64,000 nt of DNA. Origin: AC-49 sp963817035. Its GTDB lineage: Bacteria; Actinomycetota; Thermoleophilia; Solirubrobacterales; Solirubrobacteraceae. Under the pieces are notes generated by a model. The model ran no database searches. It was not told the origin of the DNA and saw only the letters and a program-made list of their open reading frames with translations. Made by a program: the position numbers and the translations under genes. Positions 1 to 8,019 of the stretch are shown piece after piece (the first letter of the stretch is position 1; each line of letters begins with the position of its first letter). Location of the stretch: NCBI GenBank assembly GCA_963817035.1, contig CAWFMM010000004.1, positions 930,001 to 994,000 of the forward strand, given 5' to 3'.

Positions 1-1303
1 GACCGGCGGCGAGCCCGAGCCCGGCGATGCAGAGCACGACGAGCAGCGCGGCGATCGGGCGTGACGCGAGCATCCGCGCGGCGACCGGCCCGACCGAGGA
101 GCGCCCTTCGGCCTCGGCCTCGCGGCGTCCGGCGGCGATCGCGCCGCGCGTCCCGGCGAGGCGCCGGAACAGGCGCTCAGGCGCCCGCGACCCGGCCGCG
201 GCGGGCTCCGGTTGGCTCGTCGGTGCCTCGCCGACCGAGCGGCCGAACAGCCACGGTCCGAGAATCCCGAGCACCGCCGGGACGAGCGTCGCCGCGACGG
301 CGGTCACGACCAGAGCGCACCCGGCGAGGCCGGGGCCGAACGCGCGGAAGAACCCGAGTTGCGCCGCGAGCAGCGCGCACGAGCAGCCGGCGACGATCGT
401 CCCTGCGGCGAGCACGCTCGGCGCGACGCGTGACGTCGCGATGCGGGCGGCGTCGAGCGGCTCGCGGCCCAGCGCCATCTGCCGGCGGGCCTGCGAGAGG
501 AAGAAGACCGTGTAGTCGGTGACGAGCCCGAGCAGGAAGACCACGAGCAGCGGCTCGATCTCGCGCGGGACCGAAAAGCCGAACGTCTCGCCGGCCCACG
601 CCACCGCGCGAACGGCGATCACGTATGCCAGTCCGGCCGTCCCGAGTGTGACGAGCGGGGCGAGCAGCGAGCGGAAATACGCGGTCACGACGAGCGCGAT
701 GACGAGGATCGTCGCGAGCGTGATCCACGGAAGCACGTCGTCGATCTGGGTGAACTGCTCGACCTGCGCGGGCGAGTCGCCGGTGACGCTGTCGGGCACG
801 CCGACGGTCCGGGCGTAGCGCTGGCCGATCGCGACGCGGGTGCTCAGGTCGACCGACGGATTGATGAGCAGGTAGTCGACGATCGTCGTGTGCTGCTCGC
901 GCCACTTTGCGCTCAGCGTGTCGATGAGCGGGACGACGCCGCGCAGCTGCGCGCCCGGCCGGCGCCCGTTCACCAGCGCCTGTTGCGCGGCGGCCACCTG
1001 GCGGTTGATGTCGGCGTCGCGCAGGCCGCCGCGCCGGCGCTGCACGACGATGACGTCGGACCCGACCGGAGCGCCGAACTGCGAGATCGCCCGCAGCTCG
1101 GTCCGGGCCGCCGGCGCGTTCTTCGGGACGATGTCGTCCAGAGCGCCGTTGGAACTGCTGCCGAGCGTCGGCAGCTGGGTCACCGCGAGCACGACCGCGA
1201 CGATCCAGAACGCGACGATCGCCCAGCGCCCGGCGACGACCGTTCTGGCCACTCGGCCGGGCTCCCGCTCCAAGGCGTTCAGATCCTTCACCCGCGGCGG
1301 CAT
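1..1303 (-). CDS. MMPL-family RND-type membrane transporter, N-terminal part (runs off the left edge)
   Basis: About 434 N-terminal residues are visible and the C-terminal half lies outside the window. The frame reads MPPRVKDLNALEREPGRVAR, then a first membrane helix (WAIVAFWIVAVVLAVTQLP). A long extracytoplasmic loop of about 170 residues follows (GSSSNGALDDIVPKNAP, FGAPVGSDVIVVQ). Next is a helix cluster with the family-typical VVFLLGLVTDYTVFFLSQAR stretch and a second cluster rich in Ala/Leu/Val. This order (TM1, large loop, TM2-6 with a G-x-x-x-D-Y motif) is that of MmpL/MMPL exporters, which move lipids or drugs with proton motive force. A GTG at 1327 would add eight residues; neither start has a clear ribosome site. 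It is divergent from the ligase gene, so the two probably share the short promoter region 1304-1368. The substrate cannot be told. Confidence 0.85.
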   Translation of the reverse strand, partial: MPPRVKDLNALEREPGRVARTVVAGRWAIVAFWIVAVVLAVTQLPTLGSSSNGALDDIVPKNAPAARTELRAISQFGAPVGSDVIVVQRRRGGLRDADINRQVAAAQQALVNGRRPGAQLRGVVPLIDTLSAKWREQHTTIVDYLLINPSVDLSTRVAIGQRYARTVGVPDSVTGDSPAQVEQFTQIDDVLPWITLATILVIALVVTAYFRSLLAPLVTLGTAGLAYVIAVRAVAWAGETFGFSVPREIEPLLVVFLLGLVTDYTVFFLSQARRQMALGREPLDAARIATSRVAPSVLAAGTIVAGCSCALLAAQLGFFRAFGPGLAGCALVVTAVAATLVPAVLGILGPWLFGRSVGEAPTSQPEPAAAGSRAPERLFRRLAGTRGAIAAGRREAEAEGRSSVGPVAARMLASRPIAALLVVLCIAGLGLAAG

Positions 1304-1368
1304 ACCCGAGGCGGCGAGCTTCGACACGCCAACTTCGGGCGCCCCCGGGGCCGCGTAGTCTCGCGGGC

Positions 1369-2334
1369 GTGCTTGACGTGCTGAGCGAAGCCGAACGCGA
1401 GCTGATCAGCGAGAGCGCGCCGCCGACCGGCGCGGCGGCGATGAAGGCCGTGCTCACCGACGCGCGGTTCAGCGACTCCGACTGGATCTTCGAGCGCAAG
1501 CTCGACGGCGTGCGGTGTGTCGCCGCCCGTACCTCAGACGGCGTGCGGCTGTACTCGCGCAACGACCTGTCGCTCAACGACCGCTACCCCGAGGTCGTGA
1601 CCGCGGTCGGCGCTCAGGCGGCCACGCGCTTCGTCCTCGACGGTGAGGTCATCGCGTTCGAGGGCGCCCAGACGAGCTTCGCCGCGCTCGCCCGGCGCGG
1701 GCAGCACTCGGTGCCGATCTTCTACTACGTCTTCGACATCCTGTGGCTCGAGGGCCACGATGTGCGCCGCCTGCCGCTGCTGACCCGCAAGCGCCTGCTG
1801 CGCGCCGCGATCGCCTTCGACGATCCGCTGCGCCTGACGACGCATCGCAACACCGACGGCGTGGCGCTGTTCACCGAGGCGTGTCGCAAGGGCTGGGAAG
1901 GGTTGATCGCTAAGCGCGCGCTCAGCCCGTACACCTCGACGCGCTCGAAGGACTGGCTGAAGTTCAAGTGCGAGCACGGCCAGGAGCTCGTCGTCGGCGG
2001 CTTCACCGAGCCGCGCGGCTCGCGGACCGAGTTCGGCGCGCTGCTGCTTGGCTACTACGCCGACGACGTGCTGCGCTATGCCGGAAAGGTCGGGACCGGC
2101 TTCGACCACGCGACGCTGCGCGAGATCGGGGTGCGGCTGCGCGCGCTGCGCCGCTCGACCGCGCCGTTCGCCGATGCTGCCGCGATCAAGGAACGCGACG
2201 TCACGTGGGTGGCGCCGCAGCTCGTCGCCCAGGTCGGCTTCACCGAGTGGACCCGCGACGGGCGGCTGCGCCACCCGCGCTTCCTCGGTCTGCGCGACGA
2301 CAAGTCGGCGCGCGAGGTGGTGCGCGAGCGATGA
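1369..2334 (+). CDS. ligD: ATP-dependent DNA ligase, LigD ligase-domain type
   Basis: A 321-residue ATP-dependent DNA ligase. Motif I is FERKLDGVRC with the adenylated Lys at residue 44. Further nucleotidyltransferase motifs follow (SRNDLSLNDRYPE, FVLDGEVIAF, FYYVFDILWLEG, KGWEGLIAKR, DWLKFKC), then an OB-fold region ending TWVAPQLVAQVGFTEWT and GRLRHPRFLGLRDDK, typical of the LigD ligase domain. The start used is GTG; an ATG 24 codons later would still leave motif I intact. Its stop overlaps the next gene's start (ATGA at 2331-2334), so ligase and polymerase are translated together. In many bacteria these are domains of one LigD protein for non-homologous end joining; here they are split. 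No phosphoesterase domain is present. Confidence 0.92.
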   Translation: MLDVLSEAERELISESAPPTGAAAMKAVLTDARFSDSDWIFERKLDGVRCVAARTSDGVRLYSRNDLSLNDRYPEVVTAVGAQAATRFVLDGEVIAFEGAQTSFAALARRGQHSVPIFYYVFDILWLEGHDVRRLPLLTRKRLLRAAIAFDDPLRLTTHRNTDGVALFTEACRKGWEGLIAKRALSPYTSTRSKDWLKFKCEHGQELVVGGFTEPRGSRTEFGALLLGYYADDVLRYAGKVGTGFDHATLREIGVRLRALRRSTAPFADAAAIKERDVTWVAPQLVAQVGFTEWTRDGRLRHPRFLGLRDDKSAREVVRER

Positions 2335-3230
2335 GCACGATCCTGCGCGTGGGCGGCCACGATGTCGAGATCGGCCACCCCGAAAAGGTGCTGTTCGCGC
2401 GGGCGAAGGTCACGAAGCTCGACCTTGCCCACTACTACGAGCGCGTGGCCTCGGCGATGCTGCCCCACGTTCGCGGACGGCCGCTGGCGCTCCATGCGTT
2501 CCCCCGCGGGATCGACGGGCCGGGCTACTTCTTGAAGTCGGTGCCCGACCACTTCCCTCCGTGGATCGCCCGGGTGACCGTCGCCAAGCGCGGCGGCTCG
2601 CTGACCCAGGTCACCGCGAAGAACGCGGCGACGCTCGTCTACCTCGCGGGGCAGAACGTCATCACGCCGCACATCTGGCTCTCGCGTGCCGACGAGCCCT
2701 ACACGCCGGACCGGCTGATCCTCGACTTCGATCCCTCGCCCGGGATCGGCTTCGCCGCGGTCCGCGCAGCGGCGCGTGACGCCGGCGAGCGGTTGCGCGA
2801 AGCAGGGCTCGTCCCATTTGCGATGGTCACCGGCTCGCGCGGGATCCACGTCGTCTGCCCGCTGCGCCGCGGCCCGGACTTCAGCGTCGTTCACGCCTAC
2901 GCGCGCAGGATCGCTGAGGCGATGGTCGCCGACGAACCCAAGCGCCTGACCCTCGAGTGGCGCAAGGCCGATCGTGGAGCCCGGATCTACGTCGACGTAA
3001 ACCGCATCAACTACGCCCAGCACGTGGTCGCGCCGTACGCCGTGCGCCCGCTGCCGCGCGCGCCGGTCGCGATGCCGATCGCCTGGGACGAGCTCTCCGA
3101 CGCCAAGCTCAAGCCCGATCGCTGGACCGTCCGCACCGCCGCCGACCGCCTCGCGGCCGACGGCGATGCGTGGGCCGGGCTCCAGCGCCGCGCCCGGCGC
3201 CTGGGGGGGCCAGGGCTGACGGCCGGGTGA
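2331..3230 (+). CDS. LigD-type NHEJ polymerase (primase-like domain protein)
   Basis: 299 residues, matching a stand-alone LigD polymerase domain of the archaeo-eukaryotic primase fold. The start is read directly after HPEKVLFARAKVTKLDLAHY, the usual N-terminal motif. The metal site appears as LILDFDPSP (Asp132, Asp134), followed by VTGSRGIHVVCPL and a third Asp in ARIYVDVNRI. The C-terminal end WDELSDAKLKPDRWTV is also typical. The family adds nucleotides, often ribonucleotides, at broken DNA ends so that the ligase can seal them. It is translationally coupled to the upstream ligase by a 4-nt overlap, which supports a shared repair role. No Ku gene is seen in the window; one would be expected elsewhere in the genome. 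Confidence 0.92.
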   Translation: MSTILRVGGHDVEIGHPEKVLFARAKVTKLDLAHYYERVASAMLPHVRGRPLALHAFPRGIDGPGYFLKSVPDHFPPWIARVTVAKRGGSLTQVTAKNAATLVYLAGQNVITPHIWLSRADEPYTPDRLILDFDPSPGIGFAAVRAAARDAGERLREAGLVPFAMVTGSRGIHVVCPLRRGPDFSVVHAYARRIAEAMVADEPKRLTLEWRKADRGARIYVDVNRINYAQHVVAPYAVRPLPRAPVAMPIAWDELSDAKLKPDRWTVRTAADRLAADGDAWAGLQRRARRLGGPGLTAG

Positions 3231-3443
3231 TCGACCTTGGCCCGTCCGGCGCTCCGGTCTCCACCCACCCGCCCGCTCGGCGGCGGCGCGGTGCTCCTCG
3301 CCACGACCCACGCTGTGGGTCGTCACCGCCGACGACGAACCCGGGCGCGCTTGCGTACGCCGGACGCCGCTGCGTGGTCACCGACGCGCCGACCCTCCAG
3401 GTCGTCGCCGCGCTTCTGAGCGTGCGCGTCGGCATCGGCACGC

Positions 3444-3471
3444 CGTGTCTGTCGCGCCCGTGACAGACACG
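3444..3471. promoter_or_regulatory. 10-bp inverted repeat upstream of small exported protein
   Basis: Perfect arms CGTGTCTGTC and GACAGACACG separated by 8 nt, about 60 nt before the start at 3530. There is no T-run after it, so an operator or 5'-UTR hairpin is more likely than a terminator. The rest of 3231-3529 shows no convincing gene: its open frames lack protein-like character. Confidence 0.3.
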
Positions 3472-3529
3472 CGCAGCGTCCTCTTCGAGGATCGGCGAAC
3501 CCGAATTCCTCTCCCCGAAAGGACGTCTC

Positions 3530-3922
3530 ATGTTCGCTCGATCCATCGCCGCACTCATGACCATCGCCGCTCTCGCCCCGGTCGCGGGCGCGGCGGCCAA
3601 GGCCCCGGTTCACGCCGGCGTCTCCTCGCGTACGAAGGTCGTCAAGAAGACGACGTCGACCGCGCGCAAGACATCGACGGTCGGCGCCACCACGGTCGTC
3701 GTCAAGACGAAGGGCCCGACGGTCGCGTACTTCGACGCGGGCCCGGCCGGCGGCAAGAACAACCCGACCCAGGCGACCTGTGACCTGTGGGCCGACCGGC
3801 TCAACGCCGACCAGGAGGCCCAGGACACGGCCACCGAGCACCAGGACATCGTCGACGCGACGAACCAGCTCAACACCGACTACAACAACACGCTCGACGC
3901 GGGTTGCTTCGTCGTCGACTGA
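3530..3922 (+). CDS. Small exported protein of unknown function
   Basis: 130 residues, not recognised. A signal peptide is clear: MFARSIAALMTIAALAPVAGAAAKA, with likely cleavage after an Ala-rich motif. A Lys/Thr/Val-rich stretch follows (residues 30-65), then a more globular C-terminal part with acidic/polar helices (DLWADRLNADQEAQDTATEH, DIVDATNQLNTDYNNTLDAG) and two cysteines (near residues 84 and 126) that could form a disulfide outside the cell. The ATG is preceded by a good purine-rich site (GAAAGGA, about 6 nt away). The gene is convergent with the next gene, with 35 nt between stops. It probably works at the cell surface; no function can be assigned. Confidence 0.75.
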   Translation: MFARSIAALMTIAALAPVAGAAAKAPVHAGVSSRTKVVKKTTSTARKTSTVGATTVVVKTKGPTVAYFDAGPAGGKNNPTQATCDLWADRLNADQEAQDTATEHQDIVDATNQLNTDYNNTLDAGCFVVD

Positions 3923-3957
3923 GCGGTGCCGTCACCTCGCGGCGCGCGCGCCTGTCT

Positions 3958-4671
3958 CTAGTACGAGCAGTCGCGCGCGCCGCGGACCCACCGCAGCCCG
4001 CTGATCTGCTGCGACGGCGAGTCGGTCTGCGGGTTGGAGCCCGGGCCCCAGTAGAGCGCAGTCGCGGCGCCGCTGGTGCTGACCGTCCACGTGTAATAGG
4101 TCAGCGCGTCGCCGTAGGAGATGACCTGGAGCGTGACCGCCCAGGATCCGTCGGCCTTCATGTCGGCGCCGACGATCGAGTACGCGTGCCCGGCGTTGAT
4201 GATGTCCGAGCCCGAGGTCGGCGTCAGGCGGCAGTAGAACATCGTGCCGTTGGCGAAGTGGCCGTAGCGCTCCTCGACCGGGCAGTTGGGGAAGCCGGCC
4301 ACGCAACTGGTGAACGTCGAGTTCGTCAGATAAGGGACGATCGCCTGCGCCGCGGGCGTGCCGGTCAGGTCCTTGCCGGGTGGCGTGAACAGCGGGGCCG
4401 GTGTCGTCTGACCGGGCGTCGTCGTTACCGGTGTCGGCGTCGTGCCGGGCTTCGTGGACGGCGTCGTTGCCGTCTTCTTGACGCACTTGGCGCCCTTGCG
4501 GACCTTGCCCTTGGGGCAGACGCAGTGACCCTTGGAGCGCACGAAGCCGGTGTGGCACTTCGCCGGCTTCTCGGCGTGATGCTTGGTCGCCGCCGACGAC
4601 GTGGCGACCACGACCGCGAGCGCACAGGCGAGGACCGACAGCACGGTCACGAACCGGCTCCGCGTGGGCAT
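3958..4671 (-). CDS. Exported Cys-containing protein of unknown function
   Basis: 237 residues from the ATG at 4671; an earlier in-frame ATG at 4737 would put 22 non-signal-like residues in front of the signal peptide. The N-terminus MPTRSRFVTVLSVLACALAV is a signal peptide. Next comes a small Cys/Lys-rich segment with the pattern CHTGFVRSKGHCVCPKGKVR and a further Cys, which looks like a tiny disulfide module often seen in exported actinobacterial proteins. A Thr/Pro linker (TPSTKPGTTPTPVTTTPGQ) then leads to a globular C-terminal domain of about 140 residues with four Cys and many aromatic residues (YYTWTVS, ALYWGPG). The fold is not recognised. The gene is divergent from the propeller gene at 4775. 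Confidence 0.75.
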   Translation of the reverse strand: MPTRSRFVTVLSVLACALAVVVATSSAATKHHAEKPAKCHTGFVRSKGHCVCPKGKVRKGAKCVKKTATTPSTKPGTTPTPVTTTPGQTTPAPLFTPPGKDLTGTPAAQAIVPYLTNSTFTSCVAGFPNCPVEERYGHFANGTMFYCRLTPTSGSDIINAGHAYSIVGADMKADGSWAVTLQVISYGDALTYYTWTVSTSGAATALYWGPGSNPQTDSPSQQISGLRWVRGARDCSY

Positions 4672-4774
4672 CGCGCCAGCGTACTCCCAACCCAATCGCG
4701 ACGTTGCGATGTCTGCCGTAAGTTCCCCCGGGCGCAACCGTTGTGCGGCTATGCGAACGCAACGGAGGCTGGCA

Positions 4775-7700
4775 ATGGGACGGGCGACGACCCTGGCGAT
4801 TACGAGTGCACTGGTCCTGACCGGCGCGATGGCGTCGACCGCTCATGCCGGGCCCAGCGGCACGACCGAGCTGCTCAGCCGCCCGACCGGCTTCGCGATC
4901 ACGCCGCCGATCGCCGACCACAGTGCGCCGACCTCGCTGTCGGGCGGTTCGCCGATCTCCGAGCTCAGCGCCGGGCGTCGCGTCGTGAGCGCCAACGACC
5001 GCTACTACGTCTTCGTCTCGTCGGCCGACGGCATGGCGCCCGACGACGACGACCGCTACGAGAACGTCTACGTCCGCGACGCCCTCGACCGCACGACCAC
5101 GCTGGTCAGCCGTGCCGACGGCCCCGCGGGTGCGCCCGCCAACGGCGACTCCGAGGCCCCGGCGATCAGCGCCGACGGCACCGCGGTCGCGTTCACGAGT
5201 CGCGCGACGAACCTCTTCGCGACCGACACCGCCGGCACGACCCAGGTCTACGTGCGCGATCTCGTCGCCGGCACCACGCGCCTGGTCAGCCGCGCGACCG
5301 GCGCCGCGGGGGTGCTCGGGGACGACGATTCGCTCGAGCCCTCGATCTCGGGCGAAGGCAACACCGTGGCGTTCTCGTCGACGGCCACGAACCTCGGCGG
5401 GGGTTCGGGTCATCGACAGGTCTACGCGCGCACCGGCACGATCACGAAGCTCGTCAGCACGTTCGACACGATGACCACGGCGGGCAACGAGGACTCGTTC
5501 GCGCCGTCGGTCTCCGACGACGGCGCGTGGGTCGCGTTCACCTCCAAGGCCCAGTTGGTCCCCGGCGTCGCCGACGACAACAACGCGTTCGAGGACGTCT
5601 ACGAGCGCGAGCTGGCGACGACCCAGGACCGGCTGGTCAGCCGCAGGCCCGGAGGTGGCATCGCCGGGAACGGCGATTCCGGCGGCGCGTCTGTCAGCGC
5701 GGACGGCAAGCGCGTCGCGTTCACCAGCGCGGCGATCAACTTCGATGCCTTCGACATGAGCGCCGAGCCCGACGTCTACATGCACGACTTCACCAGCGGC
5801 GCGACCATCCACATCAGCGTCACCTCTGCTCCAGCCGTGCCCGCCGACGCCCCCTCATCGGACGCCTCGATCTCCGCCGCCGGGACGAAGGTCTCGTTCG
5901 CCACCGCCGCCACGAACCTCGTCGCCCCGGGGATCGACACCAACAACACCGTCGACGTCTACGTGCGCACGCTGTCGGGCATGGTCGGCAACGCGCTGGC
6001 CAGTCGCTGCATGAGCGGCACGCTGCTCGACCAGCCGGCGATCGAGTCCTCGATCTCGCCATCGGGAACGCGCGTCTCCTACGGCACGACGTCCAACGGC
6101 TGCTCGGATGTCGACGACGACGACTTCGCCCAGGTGTTCGAGCGCTCCCTGCTGCTGTCGATCGGCGAGCCGACGCTGTTGATCTCGCGCCCGACCGGCA
6201 CCGACGCGCTGCGCTCGGGCGCCAACGACTCGGCGATCCACGGCTTCTCGCGCTCGGAGGACACGCCCTCGTCGGTCAGCTCCGACGGCCGCTACACCGT
6301 CTTCATGTCCCAGAGCGACGAGCTCTCGCCCGACGACGACAACAGCTTCACCAACGTCTACGTCCGCGACGCGCTGACGCACACCACGACGCTCGTGAGC
6401 CGCGCCAGCGGCGCCGATGGCGCGGCGGCCGACGCCACATCGGGGCCGTCGCTCGCCAGCGCCGGGCTGACCGTCGGCCCGGCGATGTCGCCGCCGGCGA
6501 TCAGCGCCAACGGCCGCGTCGTTGCGTTCACGAGCGCCGCGGACAACCTCGTCCCCGGCGATCTCAACGGTCGCTCCGACGTCTTCGTGCGCAATCTCGA
6601 CACGCACATCACGACGCTGGCCAGCGTCAAGACCGACGGCTCGCAGGGCCCGGCGGATTCGTTCGGCCCGGCGCTGAGCGCCGACGGCAACCGCGTCGCG
6701 TTCACCTCGCGCAGCATCCTCGACCCGGCCGATCCCGACACCGATACCGACGTCTACGTGCGCGACATCGCCGGCTCGACGACGATGCTGATGAGCCGCC
6801 AGAACGGCGTCAACGGGGTCGACGCCAACGACGACGCGTCGGAGGCCGCGATCAGCGGCGACGGCAACCGTGTCGCGTTCGCGACGAACGCCAACAACCT
6901 CGTGCCGGCCCTGATCGACACCAACGGCTTCAGCGATGTCTATGTGCGCGACATCGCAGCGGGCTCGACGTCGCTGGTCAGCGCCCGCAACGCCAACATC
7001 GTCGCGGGCGACAAGGCCAGCGGCGATCCGTCGCTCGACGCGACCGGCGCCCACATCTCGTTCAGCTCGCTCGCGACGAACCTCACGACCGGCGACGGCA
7101 ATGGGGTCGGCGATGTCTTCGTGCGCGACATGAGCGCGACGCCCGGCACGACGACGCTGATCAGCCGCGGACCGGCCGGTTTCGCCGGCAACGCCACCTC
7201 GGGCCGCGGCTCGATCTCGGCCGACGGCACCCGGGTCGCGTTCCGGTCCTTCGCCAGCGACCTGTTCGCCGGCGACACCGACCAGCAGGCCGACATCCTG
7301 CTCCGCGACCTGACCGCCGGCACCACGAGGCCGGTCAGCGTCGGCGACGGCCCGACGGGAACGCTGCCCAACTCGACGACCGACAACCCGTCGCTGAGCG
7401 CCGACGGCCGCTGCGTCGTCTTCGACTCACGCTCCGACAACCTCGTCGACGGGACGAAGGGCACCGACTTCATCGACGTCTACATGCGCGCGATCGACGG
7501 CGATTGCGGCTTCGTCCTCACGCCGCCCCCGCCGCCGGGGGTCACGCCTGACACGACCAAGCCGGTCATCACCAAGCTGTCGCTGACCCATACGAAGTTC
7601 AAGCTCGCGACCAAGAAGACCGCCAGCGTCGCCAGGGCCAAGACGAAGGCCAAGAAGAAGCCGACCCCCGCCGGCACGACGGTCACGTTCACGCTGTCGG

Positions 7701-7993
7701 AGAAGGCCGCCGTGACGATCGTCGTCGAGCAGAAGCACTCCGGGCGCAAGCGCAAGTCCACGTGCGTCACCGGAAAGTCGGCGCCCAGGCGCGGAGCGCG
7801 CTGCACCAAGTACACGACGACGCTGACCCTCAAGCGCACCGGCAAGGCGGGCGCCAACAGCGTCTCGTTCACCGGACGCGTCGGCTCCAAGAAGCTCGCC
7901 GCGGGCTCCTACCGCTTCGCGATCACCGCAACCGACGCGGCCAAGAACACGTCCTCAACGCACCGCATCAGCTTCACCGTCGTCAGTCGCTGA
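4775..7993 (+). CDS. Exported double seven-bladed beta-propeller protein (TolB/PD40-like repeats)
   Basis: 1072 residues. The ATG at 4775 is chosen because GGAGG lies 6 nt upstream and the product then begins with a clean signal peptide (MGRATTLAITSALVLTGAMA). The body holds 14 repeats of the type SADGTAVAFTSRATNL-x-DVYVRDL-x-TTLVSR, each one blade of a TolB/WD40-like sheet. They fall in two sets of seven. Each set is introduced by a related segment (LLSRPTG before the first, LLISRPTG before the second) and opens with a matching blade ending NVYVRDAL-x-TTTLVSRA. After a Pro-rich linker (TPPPPPGVTPD) comes a basic, Thr-rich immunoglobulin-like end domain (FTLSEKAAVTIVVEQ, GSYRFAITATDAAKN), common at the C-termini of surface proteins in this lineage. 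Likely role: extracellular binding; the ligand is unknown. Confidence 0.85.
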   Translation: MGRATTLAITSALVLTGAMASTAHAGPSGTTELLSRPTGFAITPPIADHSAPTSLSGGSPISELSAGRRVVSANDRYYVFVSSADGMAPDDDDRYENVYVRDALDRTTTLVSRADGPAGAPANGDSEAPAISADGTAVAFTSRATNLFATDTAGTTQVYVRDLVAGTTRLVSRATGAAGVLGDDDSLEPSISGEGNTVAFSSTATNLGGGSGHRQVYARTGTITKLVSTFDTMTTAGNEDSFAPSVSDDGAWVAFTSKAQLVPGVADDNNAFEDVYERELATTQDRLVSRRPGGGIAGNGDSGGASVSADGKRVAFTSAAINFDAFDMSAEPDVYMHDFTSGATIHISVTSAPAVPADAPSSDASISAAGTKVSFATAATNLVAPGIDTNNTVDVYVRTLSGMVGNALASRCMSGTLLDQPAIESSISPSGTRVSYGTTSNGCSDVDDDDFAQVFERSLLLSIGEPTLLISRPTGTDALRSGANDSAIHGFSRSEDTPSSVSSDGRYTVFMSQSDELSPDDDNSFTNVYVRDALTHTTTLVSRASGADGAAADATSGPSLASAGLTVGPAMSPPAISANGRVVAFTSAADNLVPGDLNGRSDVFVRNLDTHITTLASVKTDGSQGPADSFGPALSADGNRVAFTSRSILDPADPDTDTDVYVRDIAGSTTMLMSRQNGVNGVDANDDASEAAISGDGNRVAFATNANNLVPALIDTNGFSDVYVRDIAAGSTSLVSARNANIVAGDKASGDPSLDATGAHISFSSLATNLTTGDGNGVGDVFVRDMSATPGTTTLISRGPAGFAGNATSGRGSISADGTRVAFRSFASDLFAGDTDQQADILLRDLTAGTTRPVSVGDGPTGTLPNSTTDNPSLSADGRCVVFDSRSDNLVDGTKGTDFIDVYMRAIDGDCGFVLTPPPPPGVTPDTTKPVITKLSLTHTKFKLATKKTASVARAKTKAKKKPTPAGTTVTFTLSEKAAVTIVVEQKHSGRKRKSTCVTGKSAPRRGARCTKYTTTLTLKRTGKAGANSVSFTGRVGSKKLAAGSYRFAITATDAAKNTSSTHRISFTVVSR

Positions 7994-8019
7994 TTTGACG
8001 GGGGAAGGATGATGCGCGG

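Noticed and set aside
3787..7551. Very long open frame across the double-propeller region on the plus strand
   Set aside because: It is extremely Arg-rich with no signal or domain and lies in a shifted frame over clear propeller repeats; long false frames are common at this GC content.
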